Source: Actinophytocola sp050699935
GTDB lineage: Bacteria; Actinomycetota; Actinomycetes; Mycobacteriales; Pseudonocardiaceae
Length of the DNA: 64,000 nucleotides
Direction: 5' to 3'
Assembly (NCBI RefSeq): GCF_050699935.1
Contig: NZ_JBOHGB010000020.1
Location: 1 to 64,000, forward strand
The translations under genes were made by a program, and so were the position numbers. Shown here one piece after another: positions 23,801 through 33,433 of the stretch (within the stretch, counting starts at the first letter, position 1; the number at the start of each line of letters is the position of its first letter). Under the pieces are notes generated by a model. That model saw nothing but the letters and a program-made list of their open reading frames with translations. It was not told where the DNA came from and ran no database searches.

Positions 23801-24547
23801 TCAACCTTGGTCGCCGTCGATCCATTCTGGCCGAAGCCAGCCGAGCAGTGTCGCCGCGTCCTCGGCGAAGGCGGCGGGATCGTCGTCGCGGACGAACTCC
23901 AGCAGGGCGTAGCGGGTGCCGGGCAGCTCGCCGAGCGCGCCCAGCACCGGGCGCCACAGCGACTCACCGGCCGCGAGCGGAAGCCGAGTGCCGGCGTCGT
24001 CCCAGCTGAACACGTGCGCGGTGACCGGGCGCAGCGCCTGGACCGCCGCGAGCGCGGTGGCGGGCCGGTCGCCGACGGGCGGCTGCCAGTACGACCGCAC
24101 CGCCGGCACCGCGCGCAGAAGCTCCATTGTGGACTCGAGTGTGTCGGTGAGGGTGTTCGCGTGGTACTCCAGACAGACCTCGACGCCCTCCCCCGCCGCC
24201 TGCGCCGCGGCCCGGGCGAGGTCGGCCACCACGGCGGCGCGGTCGGGCTCGGCCGCCGAGCCGTGTCGGCCGGCCCAGACCCGGATCCGCGGCGCGCCCA
24301 GCGCGACGGCCGTCGCCAGCACGTCCGCGAAGCCCGGGCCGCCCCGGTAGTACGAGCCGTAGGCGGCGATCTCCAGGCCCGCGTCGGCACACCGCAGCGC
24401 GACCTCGCGGGCCACCGGCGGCGACGGCACGTGCACGTCGCCGCCCCACTCGACCGCGCGCAGGCCCGCGCCCGCCACGAGCGCGACGATCTCCGCGACG
24501 CCAAGCCGGCGGAAGGTCACCGACACCAGGCCGGGCACGACGGTCAT
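23801..24547 (-). CDS. sugar phosphate isomerase/epimerase-like TIM-barrel protein
   Basis: A 248-residue protein of the xylose isomerase-like TIM-barrel family. Typical are the opening LVSVTFRRL, the EWGGDVHVP strand, IRVWAGRHGS, and the metal-ligand strand VCLEYHANTLTD. These proteins bind a divalent metal and isomerise or epimerise sugars or polyols; the substrate cannot be assigned. It is the third gene of a leftward operon after an MFS transporter and an NAD-dependent epimerase/dehydratase, with 10 bases to the latter, so it probably handles an imported sugar acid or polyol. Confidence 0.8.
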   Translation of the reverse strand: MTVVPGLVSVTFRRLGVAEIVALVAGAGLRAVEWGGDVHVPSPPVAREVALRCADAGLEIAAYGSYYRGGPGFADVLATAVALGAPRIRVWAGRHGSAAEPDRAAVVADLARAAAQAAGEGVEVCLEYHANTLTDTLESTMELLRAVPAVRSYWQPPVGDRPATALAAVQALRPVTAHVFSWDDAGTRLPLAAGESLWRPVLGALGELPGTRYALLEFVRDDDPAAFAEDAATLLGWLRPEWIDGDQG

Positions 24548-24557
24548 CGGCCCGGCA

Positions 24558-25322
24558 TCAGGCGGTGGGGTCCCGCGGCGCCCAGCCGAGCTCACGCTTC
24601 GCCTTCGCCAGGCTCATCGCGCGCTCGCTGGCGTCGCCGCTGATCGCGTACACGTCGAATCCCCTGCCACGCCGGGCGAGCGCGGCATCGATGGCGGCCG
24701 CCACGTCCCGGGCCGACGTCGCGATCGCCCGCTGCATCGCGGTCCCCCGGCGCGGCCACTCGTCCTCCGCGGTGGGAAAGCACAGCCGCAGGCAGACCGC
24801 GTCCATGCCGTACCCGACGGTCGCGGTGCGGCAGACCTCCTCGCCCAGCCGCTTGGCGAGGCCGTAGAAGTCGCCCGCGTCCGGTGGCGTCGTCTCGTCC
24901 GGGTACCGGCCGATCCGCTCGTCGGCGGGTGGCTCCTGGTCGGGCGGGGGATGGTCGCCGTCGAGCGGGTAGCGGTAGACCGACATGCTGCTCGTGTAGA
25001 CCAGGTGCGTGACCCCGGCCCGGTGCACGCCGGTCAGCGTCGCGTACATGCCCGGCACGGCGACGTCGAGGTGCGCCCGCGCGGTGGCCGGGCTCCCCCA
25101 GTCCCGTTTGGGCCCCATCGCCAGGTACACCAGCGAGTCCACGCCCTCGGCGAGCGAGGCGACCAGGTCGACGTCGTGCAGGTCGCCGGCGTGGTAGCGC
25201 ACCCCGGGCACGGGGCCGGCCGGGGCGGCGAGGTCGAGCACCCGGATCTCGTGCGCGGCCACGAGGTGTGGCAGCACCATCGCCCCGACGAGCCCGCAGC
25301 CGCCGACCACCAGCAGACGCAT
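24558..25322 (-). CDS. NAD-dependent epimerase/dehydratase (extended SDR, uronate dehydrogenase-like)
   Basis: A 254-residue extended-type SDR. The nucleotide motif is VVGGCGLVGAMVLPHL, the active site is YTSSMSVY followed by DFYGLAKRLGEE (YxxxK). Its short length is closest to uronate dehydrogenase-like members rather than sugar-nucleotide epimerases of more than 300 residues. It lies between the MFS transporter (9-base gap) and the TIM-barrel isomerase (10-base gap). An oxidation of a sugar acid or cyclitol fits this context, but no substrate is proven. Confidence 0.8.
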   Translation of the reverse strand: MRLLVVGGCGLVGAMVLPHLVAAHEIRVLDLAAPAGPVPGVRYHAGDLHDVDLVASLAEGVDSLVYLAMGPKRDWGSPATARAHLDVAVPGMYATLTGVHRAGVTHLVYTSSMSVYRYPLDGDHPPPDQEPPADERIGRYPDETTPPDAGDFYGLAKRLGEEVCRTATVGYGMDAVCLRLCFPTAEDEWPRRGTAMQRAIATSARDVAAAIDAALARRGRGFDVYAISGDASERAMSLAKAKRELGWAPRDPTA

Positions 25323-25331
25323 TGCGACCCC

Positions 25332-26528
25332 CTAAGCCACCACGTGCGCGTCCCGACCGGCGCGCCACCCGACGACAGTGTGCACGGCCGCCACCACGGC
25401 GAGAACCGCGAGCGGGACCCGCCAACCACCGGTGGCGTCGTGCAGCGCGCCGACCGCCACCGGCCCGGTCGCGGCGAACAGATAGCCGATGGACTGCCCC
25501 ATCCCGGCCAGCGACGCCGACGAGCGAGAGTCGGCCGCACGCAGGCTGAAGAAGGCGAGTGCGAGGAAGAACAGCGTCCCCATGCCGACACCGGTGACCA
25601 CCGCCCACAGCAGCGGCAGCCCCGGCGCGATCAGCAGGCCGAGATACCCGAACATCGCGAGCAGCGCCCCACCGGCCGCGACCGGACGCTGGTCGGCCAG
25701 CTTGGGCAGCAGCAACGGCACGGCGCCGCTCATCACCACGCCGAGGATCTGGTACACGAACAGCATCCAGCCGGCGTACTCCTCACTCGCGCCGGTGCTC
25801 ACCACGATCGACGGGAACCAGGCGAGCATGGTGTAGAAGCCGCACGCGGACAGCGCCATGAACGCCGAGACCTCCCAGGCGAGCGGCGATCGCCAGGGCG
25901 CGCGGGGCCGGCGGGTGTCGAGCCCCGGCTCGACCGCCTGATCCCGGTCCGGGCGGCGCAGCTGCGGTGTCCACGCGGCGAGCGCGATGAGCGCGAACCC
26001 CGCCCAGATGCCGAGCGAGGTACGCCAGCCGCCGGGCAGCACGCCGGCCAGCGGCACCGCCACGCCGGCCGCGGTCGACGCGACCACCCCGATCACCGCG
26101 GTGTAGACGCCGGTGACCGCACCGATGCGGTCGGGGAAGTCACGCTTGATCATGCTCGGCAGCAGCACGTTGGCCACGGCGATCGCGGCACCCAGCAGGA
26201 CCGTGCCGACCCACAGCAGCCCGACGACCGGCAGCGACCGCAGCACGATGCCGGTCGCCAGGGCGGCCATGGCGAGCCACAGCATCAGGTCGATGCCGAA
26301 GCGCCGGGCCAGCCGCGGCACCTGCGGCGAGACGGCCGAGAAGGTGAGCAGGGGCAGCGTGCCGATGAACCCGGCCTCGCCCGCGGTCAGGCCGATGTCC
26401 CGGCGGATCGTGTCCAGCAGCGGGCCCACCGAGGTGAGCGCCCCGCGCATGTTGGCCGCGACCAACAGGAAGCCGACGACGAGCAGGCCCATCGACAGTC
26501 CCGCCCGCCGCTCCTTAGCCGTCCTCAC
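25332..26528 (-). CDS. MFS transporter (CynX/NimT family)
   Basis: A 398-residue protein with about 12 transmembrane helices. The start LLVVGFLLVAANMRGALTSVG with its NxR motif in helix 1, and the loop DFPDRIGAVTGVYTA, are typical of the CynX/NimT branch of the major facilitator superfamily. These transport small anions or nitroimidazole-type compounds, and many are of unknown function. GTG 26528 has GAGGTGA upstream. It is the first gene of the operon with the epimerase and isomerase, and is divergent from the tyrosine phosphatase. Confidence 0.88.
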   Translation of the reverse strand: MRTAKERRAGLSMGLLVVGFLLVAANMRGALTSVGPLLDTIRRDIGLTAGEAGFIGTLPLLTFSAVSPQVPRLARRFGIDLMLWLAMAALATGIVLRSLPVVGLLWVGTVLLGAAIAVANVLLPSMIKRDFPDRIGAVTGVYTAVIGVVASTAAGVAVPLAGVLPGGWRTSLGIWAGFALIALAAWTPQLRRPDRDQAVEPGLDTRRPRAPWRSPLAWEVSAFMALSACGFYTMLAWFPSIVVSTGASEEYAGWMLFVYQILGVVMSGAVPLLLPKLADQRPVAAGGALLAMFGYLGLLIAPGLPLLWAVVTGVGMGTLFFLALAFFSLRAADSRSSASLAGMGQSIGYLFAATGPVAVGALHDATGGWRVPLAVLAVVAAVHTVVGWRAGRDAHVVA

Positions 26529-26617
26529 GACCGTTCACCTCGCCACGGTGTCACACGCTCCGAGCCAAATTCCACCTGTATGGGTGACGCCACGTGGACG
26601 TCTGCTGGAATGGGGTC

Positions 26618-27391
26618 GTGGCCTGGATTGATCTCGAGCATGCTGTCAACGCGCGCGATCTCGGTGACCTGCCTACCGAGAACGGCGTCCGAACCCTGCC
26701 GCGGCGGCTCGTCCGCGCCGACAACCTGCAGGACCTCTCCCCCGCCGACATCATTCGTCTGGTCGACGAGATCGGCGTGACCACGGTGGTCGACCTGCGC
26801 AGTACGAACGAGCTCAAGCAGGAGGGCCCGGGACCGCTGACCACGGTCGACGCGGTACGGCACGTGCACCTGTCGGTCATCCCGGAGAGCCTCGGCAACA
26901 CCGACGCGTCCAGCGAGGCGCTCGCGGTGAACCGGCGCCGCGCGGCCGAGCGCGATCCGTCCGACCTGATGCGCTCGTTCTACCTCGGCTACCTCGAGGA
27001 CCGGCCGGAGAACATCGTCGGCGCGCTGCGCACGGTGGCGAGTGCGCCCGGGACCGCGCTGGTGCACTGCGCGGCGGGCAAGGACCGTACCGGCGTGGTC
27101 GTCGCGATGGCGCTCACCGTGGCCGGCGTGCCGCGCGAGGTCGTGGTCGACGACTACGTGGCGACCGGCGAGCGGATCGAGCTCATCCTGGACCGGCTGC
27201 GCGGCTCGCCCACCTATGCCGACGACATCGACAGGCTGCCGGCCGAGGAGCACCGGCCGCGGGCGGACACCATGCACGGCTTCCTCGAACGGCTCGACGC
27301 CGATCACGGCGGGGTGCTCGGCTGGCTGGCCGGGCACGGCTTCGGCGCGGAGGATGTCTGGCGGTTGCGCGACAAGTTGCTGGAGGCGTGA
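26618..27391 (+). CDS. tyrosine/serine protein phosphatase (PTP P-loop)
   Basis: A protein of about 257 residues. The P-loop HCAAGKDRTG has the catalytic Cys151 and Arg of the HCxxGxxRT signature. The N-terminal ARDLGDLPT and VVDLRSTNEL are typical of bacterial PTPs of the LipA/TpbA-like atypical group, which can also act on phosphoinositides. GTG 26618 is preferred because homology starts at ARDLG soon after. The SDR gene begins at the base following its stop, so the two are co-transcribed. Confidence 0.88.
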   Translation: MAWIDLEHAVNARDLGDLPTENGVRTLPRRLVRADNLQDLSPADIIRLVDEIGVTTVVDLRSTNELKQEGPGPLTTVDAVRHVHLSVIPESLGNTDASSEALAVNRRRAAERDPSDLMRSFYLGYLEDRPENIVGALRTVASAPGTALVHCAAGKDRTGVVVAMALTVAGVPREVVVDDYVATGERIELILDRLRGSPTYADDIDRLPAEEHRPRADTMHGFLERLDADHGGVLGWLAGHGFGAEDVWRLRDKLLEA

Positions 27392-28081
27392 ATGGGACGG
27401 TCGGTACTGGTCACCGGGGGTACCGGTGGGCTCGGGGCCGCGGTCACGACGGCGTTCCTGGACACCGGGTGGCGCGTGGTCGTGCCGTGGATCGTCGAGG
27501 AGGAGCTGTCCCGGCTGCCGGAGCGGGACGGGCTCGTGCTGGTCAAGGCGGACCTGTTCGACGTGGCGTCGGCCCGCGACTGCGCGACGGTCGCGTCGTC
27601 CGATGTGGACAGCCCGCTGCGCGCGGTGGTGAACCTGGTCGGCGGCTTCGCGGCGGGCGGGCGGGTGCACGAGACGCCGGTCGAGGAGTTCGAGGAGCAG
27701 CTGCGGCTGAACCTGCGCGCCACGTACCTCACCTGCCAGCACACGCTCCCGCACCTGACCGCGGCCGGCGGCGGGTCGATCGTGTGCATGTCGAGCCGCT
27801 CGGCCCTGCACCCGTTCGCGGGCGCGGCCGGGTACGTCACGTCGAAGGCCGCGGTGCTGGCGTTCGTCGCGGCGCTGGACGCCGAGTACGCCGACGCGGG
27901 CGTGCGGGTCAACGCGGTGCTGCCGGGCATGATCGACACACCGGCCAACCGCGCGGCGATGCCCGACTCGGACCGCGAGGGCTGGGTGGCCCCGGCCGAC
28001 ATCGCCCGCACGATCCTGTTCCTGTCGAGCGACGAGGCCTCCACCATCAGCGGCGCCCAGGTCCCCGTACACCGCGCCTGA
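27392..28081 (+). CDS. short-chain dehydrogenase/reductase
   Basis: A 229-residue classical SDR. The cofactor motif is VTGGTGGLGAA, the NAG-equivalent is NLVGGFA, the catalytic Ser is in CMSSRSALH, and Tyr-Lys are in GYVTSKAAV. The C-terminal VNAVLPGMIDTPANR is as expected. All catalytic residues are intact. The substrate is unknown. It starts directly after the phosphatase stop. Its own stop is followed at once by three 22-bp family B repeat units. Confidence 0.88.
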   Translation: MGRSVLVTGGTGGLGAAVTTAFLDTGWRVVVPWIVEEELSRLPERDGLVLVKADLFDVASARDCATVASSDVDSPLRAVVNLVGGFAAGGRVHETPVEEFEEQLRLNLRATYLTCQHTLPHLTAAGGGSIVCMSSRSALHPFAGAAGYVTSKAAVLAFVAALDAEYADAGVRVNAVLPGMIDTPANRAAMPDSDREGWVAPADIARTILFLSSDEASTISGAQVPVHRA

Positions 28082-28146
28082 CCCGCGAGTCCAACACTCC
28101 GAACCCGCGAGTCCAACGCTCCGAACCCGCGAGTCCAACACTCGGG
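28082..28146. repeat. repeat family B: three tandem 22-bp units
   Basis: Three head-to-tail units of CCCGCGAGTCCAACACTC / CCCGCGAGTCCAACGCTC type with a strict 22-bp period begin at the first base after the SDR stop. The unit is the reverse complement of the right-hand units at 16424-16500 and matches the left arm there. It lies between two rightward genes. Confidence 0.85.
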
Positions 28147-28164
28147 CGGCCTAGGATCGGCCGA

Positions 28165-28860
28165 GTGCCTGATCGAGGGATCTTCGCCGAGCACGCCGAC
28201 ACCTACGCGTCGGTCTCCGAGCACAGCGGGCCCAACGTCCACTACGACCGCCCGGCGATCCTGCGCCTGGCCGGCGACCTCGCGGGCAGGCGCGTGCTGG
28301 AGCTCGGGTGTGCGGCCGGGGTGCTCACGGCGCAGCTGGTCGAGCGGGGCGCGGACGTGCTCGCACTGGACCGGGAGCCACGGATGGTCGAGCTGGCCCG
28401 GCAGCGGCTGGGCGGGCGGGCCCGCGTCGAGGTGGCCGATCTCGAGCGGCCGCTGGACCTCGTGCCCACCGGCGGCGTCGACGTGGTCGTGGCCTCGCTG
28501 GTGCTGCACTTCCTCGAGGACTGGGCACCCGTGCTCGGCGAGCTGCACCGCTGCCTGGTGCCCGGCGGCGTGCTCGTCTTCTCCGTGCACCACCCGATCA
28601 CCGGCTGGCTGCTCTCCGACCGCGCCGACTACCACCGCACCGAGCTGATCAGCGAGGACTGGAACTGGGGCGCCCGGCGGGTCACCGCGCGGATGTACCG
28701 GCGGCCGTTGTCGGCGATCTTCGGCCAGCTGCGCGCGGCCGGCTTCACCGTGGACGTCGTCGACGAGCCACGACCACAGCCGGACGCGGACGTCGACCCG
28801 GAGCTGTTCGAGATCCTCGACACCAAGCCGGTGTTCCTCTTCGTGCGCGCCCTGCGGTGA
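28165..28860 (+). CDS. class I SAM-dependent methyltransferase
   Basis: A 231-residue protein. SAM motif I is VLELGCAAGVLT, the acidic end of strand 2 is LALDREPRM, and motif IV/post regions are VVASLVLHFLEDW and LVPGGVLVFSVHHP. It resembles UbiE/COQ5-type small-molecule methyltransferases. The acceptor is unknown. GTG 28165 follows the family B repeats with only a weak ribosome site. It converges on the F420-dependent oxidoreductase gene with a 7-base gap. Confidence 0.85.
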   Translation: MPDRGIFAEHADTYASVSEHSGPNVHYDRPAILRLAGDLAGRRVLELGCAAGVLTAQLVERGADVLALDREPRMVELARQRLGGRARVEVADLERPLDLVPTGGVDVVVASLVLHFLEDWAPVLGELHRCLVPGGVLVFSVHHPITGWLLSDRADYHRTELISEDWNWGARRVTARMYRRPLSAIFGQLRAAGFTVDVVDEPRPQPDADVDPELFEILDTKPVFLFVRALR

Positions 28861-28867
28861 GCCTGGC

Positions 28868-29731
28868 TCAGAGGTCGGCCAGCCGGGTGGCGATCGGGGC
28901 ACCCAGGTCGTCGATCCAGCGCGCCGGTGCGTCGCCCGGGGGCATCACGATCGTCGTGTCGATGCCGAGCTTGGCGTAGTCGGCCATCTCCGTGACGAAC
29001 GCGTCCACGTCGGCCGGCGACGTGTGCACCGACAGGGTCTTCTGGATCGTGTCGTAGTCCCGGCCCTCCGCGTCGCAGTGCCCGCGCAGGATGTCCAGCT
29101 TTCGGCCGATCTCCTCCGGAGAGGTCGCGAACAGGTTGCACGCGTCGGCGTACCGGGCGACCAGCCGCAGGGTCTTCTTCTCGCCGCCCCCGCCGATGAG
29201 GACGGGCGGCTTGCCGATCGGCAGCGGCGAGCACAGCGTCTCCGCCAGCTGGTAGTACTTGCCCTCGAACGCGCCGTTGTCGTCCGGGTCCCACATCTGC
29301 CGGCAGATCCGCAGCGTCTCCTCCAGCCGCTCGAACCGCTCGGCGAGCGGTGGGAACGGCACCCCGAGGCCGCGGTGTTCCCGCTCGTACCACGCGGCGC
29401 CGATACCGAGCTCGGCCCGGCCTCCGGACAGGACGTCCACAGTGGACACGATCTTGGCCAGCAGGCCGGGATGGCGGTAGCTGACGCCGGTGACCAGCAG
29501 GCCGAGCCGCGCGGTGGACGTGTGCGCGGCGAGGTAGCCCAGCGTGGTGTACCCCTCGAGCATGGGGTCGGTCGCGGGAAAGTATCGCTCCATCTGGAAG
29601 TAGTGGTCCATGACGGACAGGTGGGTCACGCCGGCGGCCTCGACCGCCTGCCCCACCCTGGCCAGCTCCGGCGCGATGCCGGCCGGTCCGCCGGGCACCG
29701 TGAACGCCATGACGTGCACTCCGAGTCGCAT
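28868..29731 (-). CDS. LLM-class F420-dependent oxidoreductase
   Basis: A 287-residue luciferase-like TIM-barrel protein. Diagnostic are VMDHYFQMERYFPAT near the N-terminus, LGLLVTGVSYRHPGLLAKIVSTVDVLSGGR-type sequence (start of the F420 clamp), GIGAAWYEREH, and PVLIGGGGEKKTLRL. This is the TIGR03560-like mycobacterial/actinomycete group using cofactor F420. The substrate is unknown. The ATG at 29731 lies just inside a 22-bp perfect palindrome (29746-29767), so expression is probably repressed by a dimeric regulator. Confidence 0.88.
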   Translation of the reverse strand: MRLGVHVMAFTVPGGPAGIAPELARVGQAVEAAGVTHLSVMDHYFQMERYFPATDPMLEGYTTLGYLAAHTSTARLGLLVTGVSYRHPGLLAKIVSTVDVLSGGRAELGIGAAWYEREHRGLGVPFPPLAERFERLEETLRICRQMWDPDDNGAFEGKYYQLAETLCSPLPIGKPPVLIGGGGEKKTLRLVARYADACNLFATSPEEIGRKLDILRGHCDAEGRDYDTIQKTLSVHTSPADVDAFVTEMADYAKLGIDTTIVMPPGDAPARWIDDLGAPIATRLADL

Positions 29732-29745
29732 ACGAACGACCCTAC

Positions 29746-29767
29746 GAGCTGGAGCGCGCTCCAGCTC
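29746..29767. promoter_or_regulatory. 22-bp perfect palindrome upstream of F420 oxidoreductase
   Basis: Two 11-bp arms, GAGCTGGAGCG and CGCTCCAGCTC, abut to make a perfect 22-bp palindrome. It sits 15 bases upstream of the F420 oxidoreductase start, in the 119-bp divergent gap to the ABC exporter. It fits a TetR- or LysR-sized operator. No cognate regulator is adjacent. Confidence 0.55.
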
Positions 29768-29779
29768 AAGCTCACGGTC

Positions 29780-29806
29780 TCAGGGTCCCTCAGGGAGATA
29801 TCAGGG
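29780..29806 (+). promoter_or_regulatory. triple TCAGGG direct repeat upstream of ABC exporter
   Basis: TCAGGG occurs at 29780-29785, 29790-29795 and 29801-29806, so the copies are 10-11 bp apart on the same helix face. Direct repeats at one helical turn are typical of OmpR-family response regulator sites. They lie about 45-70 bp upstream of the GTG of the exporter ATPase gene. No two-component system is in the window. Confidence 0.45.
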
Positions 29807-29850
29807 GTCGGCCCGATGTCACCGTCAGTGCGTGGCCATAGTGTGGGCCC

Positions 29851-30786
29851 GTGGTGCTCATCGAGACGAAGGCGCTGGAAAAGCGCTATGACAACAAGGT
29901 GACCGCGCTCGCGGATCTCACGGTCACCATCGAGCCCGGAATCGTCGGGCTCGTGGGGGTGAACGGCGCCGGCAAGAGCACGCTGATCAAGCTCGCACTC
30001 GGGCTGCTCGACCCCACCAACGGCAGCATCCGGGTGTTGGGACTCGACCCGCGCGCCGACGGGGAGGCGGTGCGCGGGCGGGTCGGGTACATGCCCGAGC
30101 ACGACTGCCTGCCGCCGGACCTGATCGCGGCCGAGTTCGTCACGCACATGGCCCGGGTGAGCGGGCTGCCCGCGGCGATGGCCCGCGAGCGTGCCTCCGA
30201 GACGCTGCGCCACGTCGGCCTCTACGAGGAGCGGTACCGGCGCATCGGCGGCTACTCCACCGGCATGAAGCAGCGGGTCAAGCTCGCGCAGGCGCTCGTG
30301 CACGACCCGGAGCTCCTGCTGCTCGACGAGCCGACCAACGGCCTCGACCCCGAGGGCAGACGCGCGATGCTCGACCTGGTCCACCGGATCGGCACCGAGT
30401 TCGGCATCTCCGTGGTGGTCTGCTCGCACCTGCTCGGCGAGATCGAGCGGATCTGCACCTCGCTGGTGGCGATCGACGCCGGCCGGCTCCTGCGCTCGGC
30501 GTCGCTGTCGGCCATGACCAAGCACTCCGACCTGCTGCTGGTCGAGATCGACGAGGACCCCGAAACACTGCTCGCCATGCTGGTCTCGGCCGGCCTGGAG
30601 GTGCGGCGGGACAGCCGCGCGCTCATGGTCCGGCTGGGCGAGCAGGCGGACGAGACCTATGACCTCATTCGCGACGCGGTCGCCGACCTCGACCTGTCGC
30701 TGCACCGGCTGGAGCGGCACCGCCACCAGGTCGCCGACCTGTTCCGGGACGTGCCCACCGCGGAGGCCAGCTATGCCCGGTCCTGA
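29851..30786 (+). CDS. ABC-2 exporter ATP-binding protein, first
   Basis: A 311-residue ABC ATPase. Walker A is GVNGAGKSTLIK, the signature is YSTGMKQRVKLAQAL, Walker B is LLLLDEPTNGLDPEGR. A C-terminal extension of about 80 residues follows the ATPase core, as in drug and lantibiotic exporters. It drives the permease encoded by the overlapping next gene (14-base overlap). The four-gene set ATPase-permease-ATPase-permease probably forms one or two ABC-2 exporters. A promoter with three TCAGGG repeats precedes it. Confidence 0.9.
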   Translation: MVLIETKALEKRYDNKVTALADLTVTIEPGIVGLVGVNGAGKSTLIKLALGLLDPTNGSIRVLGLDPRADGEAVRGRVGYMPEHDCLPPDLIAAEFVTHMARVSGLPAAMARERASETLRHVGLYEERYRRIGGYSTGMKQRVKLAQALVHDPELLLLDEPTNGLDPEGRRAMLDLVHRIGTEFGISVVVCSHLLGEIERICTSLVAIDAGRLLRSASLSAMTKHSDLLLVEIDEDPETLLAMLVSAGLEVRRDSRALMVRLGEQADETYDLIRDAVADLDLSLHRLERHRHQVADLFRDVPTAEASYARS

Positions 30787-31632
30787 GAACACCGGCGTCA
30801 TCCACGACATCGGCTACCAGCGCTACGACGGACCACGCCTCGGGCGGTCGTACGCGTCGCGGTCGCTGTTCACGCACAGCGTGCGGGGCGCCTACGGGCT
30901 CGGCCGCAGCGCGTGGGCGAAGGTCCTGCCGGTCGGGGTGCTCTCGCTCGCCTGCATGGCCGCGCTCGTGCTCGTGGTGGTCAACACGCAGCTGCCGGTG
31001 CAGGTGATCGACTACGTGGGCATCGCGTCCACGTTCACCTACTCGACGATCGTGTTCGTCGCGGTCGTGGCACCCGAGCTGGTGTCGACCGACCTGCGCG
31101 GCAACCTGCTGTCGCTGTACCTGTCGCGGCCGCTGCGGCGCGCCGACTACGCGCTGACCAAGCTCGCGGCGCTCGCCACCGCGGCGTTCGTGATGCTCGG
31201 CGCACCGATGCTGATCCTGTTCCTGGGCATGGCGTTCAGCACCGACGACGGGATCTCCGGGGTGTTCGCCGAGGCCGGCGGGCTGCTCCAGGGCCTGGTT
31301 GCGGCGGCCATCCACGCGGCCGTGCTGGCCGCGCTCGCGTTGCCGTTCGCGGCGCTGTCCGGGCGGCGGGTGTTCGCCACGGGCATGATCGTCGCCGTCT
31401 CGCTGCTGACCGCCCCGATCTTCGGTGCGCTGACGGCGTTCAGCACCGGCGACGGGGCCTACCTCGCGGGGCTGGTCAACCCGGTCAGCCTGGTCAACGG
31501 CATCGACCGGTGGCTCTTCGACGGCGGCACGGTCGACGTCGGTCCCTACGGCGTGATGTACGGCCTGGTCGCGCTGGCCGTGGTGGCCGCCGGCACGGCG
31601 TGCACGGTGTGGCGGTACAAGGAGGTGAAGGC

Positions 31633-31636
<4 letters not shown>
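30773..31636 (+). CDS. ABC-2 exporter permease, first
   Basis: A 287-residue membrane protein with about six transmembrane segments. A cytoplasmic N-terminal stretch (DIGYQRYDGPRLGRSYA) is typical of the ABC-2 permease group encoded with such ATPases. The cytoplasmic loop LVSTDLRGNLLSLYLSRPLRRADYALTK-like region is the expected ATPase contact (segment SRPLRRADY). It overlaps the ATPase gene by 14 bases upstream and the second ATPase gene by 4 bases downstream. Export substrate unknown. Confidence 0.87.
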
Positions 31637-32675
<1,039 letters not shown>

Positions 32676-32679
<4 letters not shown>

Positions 32680-33389
32680 ACCTGACGATCATCGGCATCA
32701 CCGTGCGGGCCCTGCTGGGCCGGCGGCGCGTCCTGATGCTGCTGCCCATGCCCCTGATCCTCGTCGGCCTGACGCTGCTGGGCATCTACTCGAACGTGCC
32801 CGACGGCGACTGGGGGCCGACGGTGTTCGGCAACCTGGGCCTGAGCGTGATCCTGCCGCTGACCGCGCTGATCATCGGCAGCAGTGTGCTCGGCCTGGAG
32901 ATCGACGACGGCACGATCACCCACCTACTGACGAAACCCTTGCCGCGCAGCGAGATCGTGCTGTCGAAGCTGGCGGTGGCCTGGGTGGTGACGACGGTGG
33001 CCACCGGCGTGCCGCTGGTGGTGGCCGCGCTGATCGCGGGCTCCGGCACCCTCGCGGTGGGGCTCGTGCTGGGCGCGGCGCTGGGCGCACTGGCCTACAG
33101 CGCGCTGTTCCTGGCGCTGAGCGTGGTGACGAAGCGGCCGGTCGCGGTCGGGCTGGTGTACATCATGCTGTGGGAGAACGTGCTGGTCGGTTTCGTCGAC
33201 GGGGCGCGGGTGTTCAGCGTCCGCGAGCACGCCACGACGCTCGCCGACACCGTGGGGAACACGCCGCTGCTCGCCTCGTCGGTCGCACTGGGCACGGCCA
33301 TGGTGATGTCGGTGCTGTTCATCGTGGCCGGCACGGTCGGCGCGACGCAGCGGCTGCGCTCGTTCGCGCTGACAGGCGAGGCGAACTAG
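32676..33389 (+). CDS. ABC-2 exporter permease, second
   Basis: A 237-residue membrane protein with about six transmembrane helices. ABC-2 features are visible in GLEIDDGTITHLLTKPLPRSEI-type sequence (segment LLTKPLPRSEIVLSK), the cytoplasmic loop, and a hydrophobic core rich in Val/Leu/Ala. It overlaps the second ATPase gene by 4 bases. It ends the exporter operon; a short gap leads to the HpaI-type aldolase gene. Confidence 0.87.
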
Positions 33390-33433
33390 GTATTGGGAGA
33401 ATGGCGGGCAGCCGCATCGATGGGAGGCCCGCC

